A stretch of 64,000 nt of DNA from Tubiluchus corallicola (Eukaryota; Priapulida; Priapulimorpha; Priapulimorphida; Tubiluchidae). How positions within the stretch are numbered: the stretch's first letter is position 1; each line of letters opens with the position of its first letter. The position numbers were made by a program, and so were the translations under genes. The DNA lies in the NCBI GenBank assembly GCA_030141605.1, contig JAQGDQ010000039.1:248001-312000 (forward strand), read 5' to 3'. The notes beneath the pieces were generated by a model that worked only from the letters and a program-made list of their open reading frames with translations, was not told the origin of the DNA and did no database searches. This document shows positions 57,501 through 64,000 of this stretch, in pieces.

Positions 57501-58584
57501 CGCTGTTGTTGTTATTGTTGTTGTTGCTACACTTGCTGTTCCTCCAATTGTTGCTATTGGTGTTGTGGATGTTGTTGGTGCTGCTGCTGCTGCTGCTGCT
57601 GTCATTGTCATTGTTGTTGCTGTTGTTGTTTTGCTGTTACCGTAGCAACAATCATCAGGAACAACAACAGCAACGACTTGCAATTTCATTTAAACAACGA
57701 CAAAAATTATTAAAAATAATATATCAAGTCAATTTTTTATGACAAGCACTAAAAACCTTTATGGTTAAAGATAACACAACTTTATTAAAACTTTTGCATT
57801 AAAAAGTTAAAATCATGCCAAACGTTTCGGCAGGCTGCTGCTGTCATCATTAGTGGTAAATTTACAAACATGCAACCAGTTTATAGAGGCAGCGTCTATT
57901 AGGCGCTAATTAAGTAGTTAACAGAAACCAAATAGGTAATGAATAATAAGCAGACCAATAAAGAAATTGATACAATAACTTAAGGATGCTATGCACTACT
58001 TAAATAGTGCATAATGCGTAATAGGCTCTGCCTATATAAGCTGGTTCTATGTTTGTAAATTTACCACTGATGATAACAGCAGCAGCCTGTCGGAACGTTT
58101 GGCATGATTTTAAATTTTTAATGTAAACGTTTTAATAAGATTGTGTTGTATTTAATAATAATATATCAATTGTAACGTATAGTTCTTAGCATTATCATAG
58201 GTTTGTCCAATATGCATTACATATCCACATTAACAAAACGTTTAACTCTGTCGGTTTAGCAAACTAATCACTAAAACGATAAAAATATGTAAATACGTAA
58301 GGTAACTTGCTAGACGATTATGTAGGAATTTAGTCCGCTGCAAGACGGGTTGGTGAAAACAACCGGAAATAAAAAGTTTACAAATAAACACCAGCTTCTA
58401 ACAATTTTACAAAAATTTATATTCAGAATTAGTTAGAACTGAATTATAACGAACAAATTGGCTATCATAAAGAATATTAAAAAACAAACTTCATGACGAA
58501 CACAAAACCGACTAAAATAATGATTTAATTTTCTACTTACAGAAAGAACGACAAAACGGTTACTACTCTCAATGTAACGACCAT
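42427..58584 (-). CDS. Gene C: secreted Tyr-repeat/EB/EGF/LDLa protein
   Basis: Joined exons 58584-58541, 57327-57248, 56479-55893, 54949-54849, 53723-53665, 51266-51114, 50755-50633, 49483-49403, 48897-48772, 48078-47968 and 42563-42427 give 1,602 nt with a terminal stop, 533 residues. The order is signal peptide, N-domain with 12-residue repeats, EB-like, EGF, short LDLa, two LDLa and a final EGF-like exon that has lost its donor and reads into a stop. A micro-exon at 44,229 offers a shorter alternative end. It is probably extracellular; the role is unknown. Confidence 0.75.
43860..44105. mobile_element. Fold-back MITE family, copy 2
   Basis: Mirrored arms AAACGTTTCGGCAGC.ATCAGCTGTCATCATCAGTG and CACTGATGATGACAGCTGAT with TCGAAACGTTTGGAC surround a second small palindrome (CAACAACCA, TGGTTGTTG). 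Confidence 0.8.
44207..44229 (-). CDS. Candidate alternative terminal micro-exon of gene C
   Basis: After a strong acceptor (TTTATTGTTTCTGCAG), 23 nt join the phase of exon 10. They supply the missing sixth LDLa cysteine (SDETK then C), followed by PAPGPP and a stop. The length and Cys restoration are suggestive, but so short an exon can arise by chance. Confidence 0.3.
44573..46818. mobile_element. Fold-back DNA transposon with tandem-repeat arms
   Basis: The left arm holds many copies of a CGCCAGTCTATCTTTT unit and the right arm the reverse complement, GGCGAAAAGATAGACT. Further inward, GAGGCGTGCCATATATCA at about 44,861 is mirrored by TGATATATGGCACGCCTC at about 46,385. Long inverted arms built of short direct repeats are the hallmark of Foldback-type elements. 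The small internal ORFs (44,851-45,093 minus, 46,225-46,407 plus) are mirror images of each other, with no transposase. Confidence 0.8.
46830..47960. other. Intron of gene C, no feature recognised
   Basis: Short ORFs only. No family exon, RNA gene or clear transposon ends were seen. Confidence 0.4.
47968..48078 (-). CDS. Gene C exon 10: LDLa domain lacking its last cysteine
   Basis: Encodes [22 protein letters not shown] and DDHSDETK, five cysteines and an SDE motif. Compared with B, nine nucleotides including the last Cys codon are gone just before the donor. The cysteine must come from the next exon or the domain is defective. Confidence 0.85.
48390..48771. repeat. Intron block shared with gene A 190-550
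   Basis: Near-identical sequence downstream of the LDLa exon, ending toward 48,390. Confidence 0.75.
48772..48897 (-). CDS. Gene C exon 9: LDLa domain
   Basis: Encodes [24 protein letters not shown] and [14 protein letters not shown], with complete LDLa cysteines and the calcium site. The donor is GTAAGC. Confidence 0.9.
49403..49483 (-). CDS. Gene C exon 8: short LDLa-like module
   Basis: Encodes [14 protein letters not shown] and [12 protein letters not shown], one residue different from B, without the SDE end. Confidence 0.8.
50633..50755 (-). CDS. Gene C exon 7: EGF domain, mosaic of A and B
   Basis: Encodes [36 protein letters not shown]. The low-coordinate side matches gene B; the acceptor and the intron above 50,755 match gene A. 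Confidence 0.92.
50756..51113. repeat. Intron nearly identical to gene A 3,539-3,886
   Basis: Shared words include CTGTTTCCTAAGAGTAGCGT, GAATTCTGGCGTGTTCATTG and ATTCTTCTGAATTGCTAAG. This is the A-like half of the gene C mosaic. Confidence 0.88.
51114..51266 (-). CDS. Gene C exon 6: EB-like module
   Basis: Encodes [18 protein letters not shown] and MGFCRCAPGYAEDGYGGC, almost the same as gene A. The donor is GTACGT. Confidence 0.87.
51490..52640 (+). mobile_element. Degenerate LINE fragment in intron of gene C
   Basis: Plus-strand pieces include KTWWKISKSVYKGNSVQG with NNYYPS (linker before RT) and QLYQAMDNEFDVVILEISKA followed by FDKV (RT box 3), then interrupted RT remnants. It is a dead copy, in the opposite orientation to gene C. 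Confidence 0.75.
52641..53664. other. Rest of intron 5 of gene C
   Basis: No gene recognised. A GGGGCCC-containing stretch at about 53,330-53,390 resembles the hAT-like MITE at 30 kb. Confidence 0.35.
53665..53723 (-). CDS. Gene C exon 5
   Basis: Encodes DSVECDERIRRFESSNFLY in 59 nt with ECxERIRR conserved. The donor is GTAAGT. Confidence 0.83.
53918..54303. mobile_element. Near-perfect palindromic MITE
   Basis: Arms of about 190 bp are mirrored with little spacer: CCTGTATTGGGGCTTGAAAG, GACTTGAACACAGTTACCC and CATGCAGCACGACAAAATTT recur inverted at 54,190-54,260. The mirrored ORFs at 53,951 and 54,131 arise from the palindrome. Confidence 0.85.
54849..54949 (-). CDS. Gene C exon 4
   Basis: Encodes SSITVNYPWNGHGVKPKY and SETLTLGCDNKIEYL, 101 nt as in gene A, with acceptor TTCATAG and donor GTAAGTG. 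Confidence 0.86.
55893..56479 (-). CDS. Gene C exon 3: N-terminal domain with 12-residue Tyr repeats
   Basis: The 587-nt exon begins VETYCDEKCGYMAVGLKF, carries seven or more 12-residue units of the type GYNDRYYDERRP at about 56,036-56,336, and ends NNKRCLVNGLGRSFLYYVIN with CGSPSYDFK. The unit is longer than the octapeptide of gene A. Plus-strand ORFs over it are shadows. Confidence 0.88.
56990..57180. repeat. Dispersed repeat, inverse of 12,990-13,145
   Basis: The reverse complement contains CACAGTTTCGTTG, AAGGTTAAGT and ACCGTCTGCCGCATCAGTT, matching the copy in gene B. Confidence 0.6.
57248..57327 (-). CDS. Gene C exon 2
   Basis: Encodes FSAECQLYGSHQQQ and DSKTASPQKLIK in 80 nt, with acceptor AATTTTAG and donor GTAAGT. 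It completes the signal peptide. Confidence 0.75.
57460..57620. repeat. GTT/GCT trinucleotide microsatellite
   Basis: A degenerate (GTT)n/(GCT)n run in intron 1. Three frames and both strands are open across it, which is an artefact. Confidence 0.85.
57765..58150. mobile_element. Fold-back MITE family, copy 3
   Basis: AACACAACTTTATTAAAAC, CAAACGTTTCGGCAGGCTGC and TGTCATCATTAGTGGTAAAT are mirrored by ATTTACCACTGATGATAACA, GCCTGTCGGAACGTTTGG and AATAAGATTGTGTTG. It lies in intron 1 of gene C. Confidence 0.8.
58541..58584 (-). CDS. Gene C exon 1: signal peptide start
   Basis: Encodes MVVTLRVVTVLSFF plus two bases, with donor GTAAGT, 44 nt as in A and B. With exon 2 the signal peptide ends near FSAEC. 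Confidence 0.75.
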
Positions 58585-58654
58585 TTCGCGCTTTGATTTG
58601 CTGTTTTCCCAATCTCAACCTGAATAGCTGAAGGAAATTGTATGAAAGAAAAAA

Positions 58655-58661
58655 TTATATA
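58655..58661 (-). promoter_or_regulatory. TATA-like box of gene C
   Basis: TATATAA about 70 bp upstream of the ATG, leaving room for a start site near 58,630. It is not conserved at A or B. Confidence 0.3.
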
Positions 58662-59231
58662 AGAAAATGTAGTCAGAATATAGTCAGGCAAGTATTATTT
58701 CTTTGTGAAATGCAACACAATTTAGACATCGCACCAGTCATATCCATTCGGGAAAATAGTTTCCGTTGAAATTCCTTCAGCCAATCAATTTTTAACAAAC
58801 CTCTTGGAAATGTGACTAAACTGATATGTTGCCAGAATGTACAATTCCAAAAATATTTCCGCGAAAATTTTGCCTTTAATAAATTCCACATTTCCTACGT
58901 TTATACAGTTACTACATTCGTATTCAACTTTTGTTAACTCTTTCTACTAGTTTTTATTAGATGACTTATGTCTTAGAAATTCATCACCTTTTTCTGAAAT
59001 AAAAAGTACATAAAACAGTATAAACTCTCTAGGGCCGATGCACACCACAACAAACTCCAAAGCATCAACCACACAAAACCAACTGAAATATTCAGTTCAT
59101 CTAGCACGACACTTAGCACTCTGGAGACTATAATTGCTTTTAATGAGGTTCAGTTTTGAAACAAAGAGCAACAAAGAAAGTGGTTGAAATTAGGCTGCAC
59201 CCTATACACCATAACCTGTGTCCTTTCGCTA

Positions 59232-59510
59232 TTACTTTTGGAAAGAGGTCAGCATGTTTTGCGTTGATTGATTTCTACTACGCTCTCTGGTGACTTGGTG
59301 ACACTCATTCTTCTCGCACACAACGGCAGCGTAGACAACAGCTTTGCCGTGGATGGCATCCGCTGTGCTTAACTTCTTTTTAATGAACATTATGTAGAGC
59401 TGACAAGAAAAAGTATTCTCTGGGTCAAAACGCTCGTTCTCTGTATAACTTTCACCGTATGACAGCTCATTTATATACCTGTAGCAAGTTGTTGTACCAC
59501 TAGGCAAACT
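59232..59510 (-). CDS. Unassigned ORF upstream of gene C
   Basis: About 90 codons read TTCYRYINELSYGESY, FSCQLYIMFIKKKLSTAD, and VVYAAVVCEKNECHQVT, ending FQK and a stop. The spaced cysteines and VVYAAVVC could fit the end of an extracellular domain. DNA flanking the stop matches the matching place near 9.8 kb, where the short SPFQN end and stop also occur. It may be the last exon of the next family member to the right. I cannot name a domain with confidence. Confidence 0.35.
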   Translation of the reverse strand, partial: SLPSGTTTCYRYINELSYGESYTENERFDPENTFSCQLYIMFIKKKLSTADAIHGKAVVYAAVVCEKNECHQVTRERSRNQSTQNMLTSFQK

Positions 59511-59709
59511 AGCCAGTTGCCTAGAGTGTCAAATTCTCGAAGTAATTCTTGAATTTTCAAGTTTAACTTCAGCATTAGTAATAACATAGTGTATGTGTAA
59601 TTGCTTAATTAAATGCACAGCACCCTAATTCAATGAAACAAACTCTTGTGTTGCTTTCCTTGCTATTACGGCAAAGCTTGGTGTATACCCAGTTTACACC
59701 TTTATATTA

Positions 59710-60130
59710 ATGATGAAATTCTCGTTGCGTATATTAGAAATGCCTGAAGATAGTTTAGTACATAATACTTACTTGTTGTGCAAAGAATTAGATATGAATG
59801 GTAACTGTACTTGGGTTACATGTATAAGGAAAGTATTATGTAAACTTGACTTTACCCATGCTAGGGGGAACGGATATACTTTCAGGAAAACAAAGCTAAT
59901 TTATTCAATCGAAAAGAAATTGTAGAGAAACTATAATAGCTATTTTGTAAATGCTATCCATAATGTTAATGCTCGTCCAAATGGCTCTAATAAACTAAGG
60001 ATGTGTAGACCAAGTCTGGGTGTAAACTTGAAAATCATCTCTTGATTATTGCTGTTCCTAGAGTATATAAAAAAACCAACACGAAATTCCGTGTTAGCTC
60101 GCGTGGATTCCAAATTGAGGCTGGTCAAAA
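59710..60130 (+). mobile_element. Possible retroelement C-terminal fragment
   Basis: The ORF with LVHNTYLLCKELDMNGNC followed by TWVTCIRKVL resembles the post-RT region of retroelement polyproteins, and downstream codons (RNSVLARVDSKLRL) would fit the same region after a frame break. Weak. Confidence 0.3.
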
Positions 60131-60518
60131 TACCAGACCCAAAACTCCTGGTGATATGAGCTGATTACATTATGTAAGAATGGGAGCATAGAAGATGAAT
60201 TTCATTTTAATATGCAATGCAAGGTTTGTTGTCAGGAAAGAACCGCGTTCGTAGATCAAATATTAGATATTTTTGGGTGTGATACCAGGTGTGATATCGA
60301 TAAGTTGGTTGATTCTAAATTCAAAGGTACGGATTAATTTTGCTAAGAATTAATGCATTCAACCAGCACTGTAATATATATGTAGATGTGTTTGTTATAA
60401 GTTATTGTATTTTTGATCAACAACGCTTGAAAAGCCTTGTATTTGTAGGGACGTGTTCCTGTATGTGTTGTTTATTTAAGTGTGCAATTTGCTATCTGTA
60501 CTTGCGTTTATGTTCATT

Positions 60519-60675
<157 letters not shown>

Positions 60676-62200
60676 TAGCTAGAGTTACGGCTGTGAAGCA
60701 TGAGGAACGCAGGAAAAGATTCTGGCTAGTTTTCACATCAATTTTCAGTTTGAATTTTTATATTTCTCGTCTATTTCCTCATTTACAACATTTCTGCAAC
60801 ATGGTTAGACCGATCCAGATTTGAGTCCTCCGTTACAATACATACATACAACAATATTACATAAAACAAAAATTCAGTTTTGTGGGTGCGTTCATGGGGG
60901 CCGTCGGGATGGAGTCGGCAGTTGAGAAAGCACACTACAATACTTTTCGCGCGACTAACTACCTACAGCCGATCCTGGGTTTGCTTACAGCATGTCGTCC
61001 ACTGTGTGACTGTGCCCACCGCCCTACAAGCTCATTTGCTCCTGCCGGTCTGCCATTTAAATGGTCATTTAGTCCCTTGATTTCGCTGCCCATTAGTTTT
61101 TAACTCTTCTGTCACTTTTTTAACCTTCTATAAGGTAAGTGTTCGAAGCTGACATTAATGCGTTGTGCTTCATTAATGCTCTGTGTTCTTTAAAGATTGT
61201 TATTCTGTAGTTAATGGAAAACGGTAACGAATAGTAGAGTGTACGTGTGTACGCAGTGTGGATAATTATCATGTGTTATTAGTGACTATACATGGTGTGT
61301 GATTGATTGATTGATTTATGATGATGATGATGATGGCGACGGCGACGATGATGATAAGTAGTTTTGCGCCTTATTTTACCGAGTTAATTAGCGACCTTGA
61401 AGCATTAATTAGTGAACTAACGATCGAGGAACCAATAAGCTTCCAGTTCATTGGACTCAGAAAGTAGGCCGAACTGAGCTAAGCTGAGACAGCAGTGTAC
61501 TTAATGGTTTTCAAATAACTTTTTTGTTCTTATTTGTTTTATCAAAATCTTTTGAGATCATGCTGCAGAACCGTATTTATGACACGAACAGAAAATTAAT
61601 TCCCTTTATTAGGATACGAGAGAACTAATGTTTTAGGAAACTATTTATTTATTTATTTTAGATTTAAATCAATACATAAAGTACTACATCAAACAAATAA
61701 GTGATGCAGTTTATAAAACTAGATACACAAGATAAAAAAACTGTGCAAGTGGAGCACAGATTAGTTTAAATAATGTTTCAGAATCAATCCAATTTGTAGA
61801 AACTGGATTTTCCGTCGATAGATGGCGGAAAAAACCGTCTAGAATCTAGTTGGTGTTATATTATGAGTGCTACATTTTAGTAGGTACAATGAAGGCTACA
61901 ATACAATGCCATCCTTCAGTTCCCCCCCCCCCCAAAATAAAATATTTTGAAATTTTGTCTGAATATCATGTTTCTTATCTCGTTGTATCTACGCTCTAAT
62001 TTGATTGATGCGCTTTACTAAAACAACAGAGGACGCTATGAAGCAAAAAGTTGAAACAATTATGATAATCATATCGAAATTTATTGTGTAGTGTTGTGAC
62101 AGATAGAATATAACAATTTATAATGCATATTACCTCTAATAATCACATTAGGGGACTCTTTAATCCTCGTAGTCGCTAAAGTGCAAGCCAAATGCATGTT
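60676..62200. other. Interval without recognised genes
   Basis: Overlapping short plus-strand ORFs at 60,880-61,103 lack domains. (GAT)n lies at 61,318-61,355, and an A-rich minus-strand retroelement tail at 61,638-61,665. Confidence 0.4.
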
Positions 62201-62211
62201 AGTAATGTAAC

Positions 62212-62560
62212 TCGTATTCAGAATAAGCCATCAGAAGCAGGTAACTCAGAAATGAGTTCATCAAAGCAAGCAGTTTTTCTATCGTAGGTACAGTAACGGT
62301 TTTGTTGTGCATTGTTTTCTGCGTACGTAGCACATGTATTTTTCCCTGCTTACGTAGAAGAGCTGTATTTAGTCTCAGAAGTGGACTGTTTTTTTAGTCA
62401 GAATACTGTTATTAATAACTTGCTGTTCAATACCGATACAGTTTTTAGATCGGACGTTTTTAGATCGGACATTTTTAAGGGTAGCAAAGAATTTTATGCC
62501 ATACCCATTCTAACTAACCCTTTCTTGTATACGAATTTTATGCCATACCCATTCTAACTA
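62212..62560. repeat. Block matching intron 8 of gene A (1,005-1,345)
   Basis: ATTCAGAATAAGCCATCAGA, TTGTTGTGCATTGTTT and ACTGTTATTAATAACTTGCT correspond in order. It contains its own small duplications (GATCGGACxTTTTTA twice; a 45-bp GAATTTTATGCCATACCC unit twice at 62,490-62,577). Confidence 0.8.
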
Positions 62561-62599
62561 ACCCTTTCTTGTATACAGTATAAGTTTGAAAAAATAATC

Positions 62600-64000
62600 A
62601 GAGCATTCGTAACGCACAAGTCACTAACTAAGCTAAAGTCGAAATTACTGTATATATTGTCAATAAGATTGAAAATACGCTTTTTGGTTAGTGAGTGGTG
62701 CACCCTGGAGGTGAGTCAACGACATTTTACCAATTATTGGCGAAAGCATTTTAAATAATTAATACTTTTCTTTTCAAGTTACATAAGTCTTTCAAGCAGG
62801 TAAGCGAAATACTAAGTAATATAACTCTTCATGGAAAGTTTTTTGGGACATGGTTTAACATTTCCTTTTCTTCCCTTGATTTACGTTGTGCGTATATGAC
62901 GCCATGTAATGGTGCGGTCGGAACAGTACTGAGGGAGATATAAAATGAAAACTGTAACATCGTGTGACAATAAAACACGTTTGCAAATTATTTTTGCCTT
63001 TATAGATAAGTGTCAGGATTATTATTTCAATTTACAGAGCGAACATTGTACAGGACATTATAAAAAAACAGTCTTTCAGCAAATAACACTAACAAAGTAG
63101 TAGTTTACCAAGACGAGGTCTTCTCCAGTACTTGGGTAGGACCGGTCCTTCTTCACGCACGTTGTAGTAATGCGGCAGAATTCGGTCTCCAGTGGAAGTT
63201 GGCTAAGTTAGAGTCTCTTCGTGGGCAGCGGGTAGCCTTTTCCAGGTAGCCAATACGTCTCATATCCAGGCCTCGAAAGCTAGCCGACCAATCAGAAACG
63301 AGTTCTGGGTGAAATGATCTCAATAGTTCAGTGACGAAGCTTTCACATTTGTTCAAAGTTGGACATAATATTGTCATGGAAAAAATTGTTGCTAAACATT
63401 TTTTTTTGAAAAATAAAAGTGATGTTGAAACGAAACGAATTTTATCTTCTTCTGCCTAATAACATATTTAAGGTAGCTTAACAGAAAATGGCTTCAATTA
63501 ATGGTTAACTTTGTCAAAAATAATGCTACTCTTGACTAAAGATGGCAGCACAAGCTTGGAACATTAAATCATTACATCAATATTATCCATCGTTAGGTAA
63601 ACAATACGTGATACCGTTTAGGTTAATACTTAAAGTGAAAAATAATTAGTAGCAGTAATCTGCTAGAAGGGGGACCATCACAAAAACAAACAAAAAATCC
63701 TTTCAATGCGAGTACGATATATGTATAAAATTGCTATAAAACAATACAATTTTTAAGGCAATTTTTCTTAAACTTACTTCAGGTGCCCCTTTTCTTGTCC
63801 TTTAAACTTGTTACAGTATGCATGCAATATGTACTTGTTATTCTGTGTTAACGGCGCGTTCAGACTAACGAGTTTTCTCTCTGACAGCAAACGAGCAAGT
63901 GTGAATGCTTTCAATTCACTTCAATTCAATTGAATTCATACTTTTATTTCAGACTTAAAATACAGATATAAACAGCCTTGCGAGTTACTGGCGGCAAGTT
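62600..64000. other. Right edge: no gene recognised
   Basis: An ORF at 63,153-63,377 (minus) has no recognisable domain. The segment 63,905-63,960 is the 3' tail of a minus-strand LINE (AAGTCTGAAATAAAAGTATG followed by GAATTCAATTGAATTG). Confidence 0.4.

Noticed and set aside
59232-59510. Zona pellucida C-terminal domain
   Set aside because: VVYAAVVC recalls the ZP pattern, but the cysteine order and length do not match well enough to name the domain.

Overview
This is a window of an AT-rich animal genome. It has canonical GT/AG introns, small phase-1 exons encoding extracellular cysteine modules, many microsatellites, CR1/L2-like LINE fragments, a tRNA-derived SINE and several fold-back or MITE-type inverted repeats. 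Nothing in it is bacterial or viral. The species cannot be fixed from the sequence. A marine invertebrate (tunicate or lophotrochozoan grade) is my guess only.

The recognisable genes all lie on the minus strand and belong to one tandem family that I do not recognise as a named gene. From high to low coordinates they are gene C (58,584 to about 42,427), gene B (exon 1 at 38,031 or a lost exon 1; exon 2 at 22,854 to the last clear exon at 12,243), a short relative called gene X (30,811 to 26,991, inside the large gap between exons 1 and 2 of B), and gene A (9,429 to 551, cut by the left edge). Each long gene encodes a secreted protein: a signal peptide split by intron 1, a novel cysteine-containing N-terminal domain with a Tyr/Asp/Arg/Gln/Pro tandem repeat inside it, an EB-like cysteine module, an EGF domain, a short LDLa-like module, one or two full LDLa domains, and one or two further EGF-like modules. 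Exon lengths and splice phases agree exactly between paralogues (coding exon 1 is 44 nt in all three; exons 5, 6 and 7 are 59, 153 and 123 nt), which is the main support for the models.

Layout: 1-9.4 kb gene A; 9.4-9.8 kb short intergenic stretch with a conserved upstream block; 9.8-12.2 kb uncertain 3' end of gene B; 12.2-22.9 kb main body of gene B; 23-38 kb a rearranged interval with gene X, a degenerate minus-strand LINE (about 32.3-34.3 kb), several hairpin MITEs and an exon 1 copy at 38.0 kb; 38-42.6 kb a diverged duplicate of 9.3-14.0 kb; 42.4-58.6 kb gene C, whose 5.4 kb intron between the third LDLa and the EGF exon holds a 2.2 kb fold-back transposon; 59-64 kb mostly repeats, one unexplained ORF, and a block matching intron 8 of gene A that hints at a further family member beyond the right edge.

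Sequence identity between the copies is patchy. Gene C is nearly identical to B over one block and then switches to near identity with A inside an EGF exon. The most interesting system here is therefore a tandem, repeat-bearing, secreted EB/EGF/LDLa gene family that appears to be reshuffled by gene conversion and unequal crossing-over. Function (adhesive or matrix protein, egg or tunic coat, soluble recognition protein) is not shown by the sequence.
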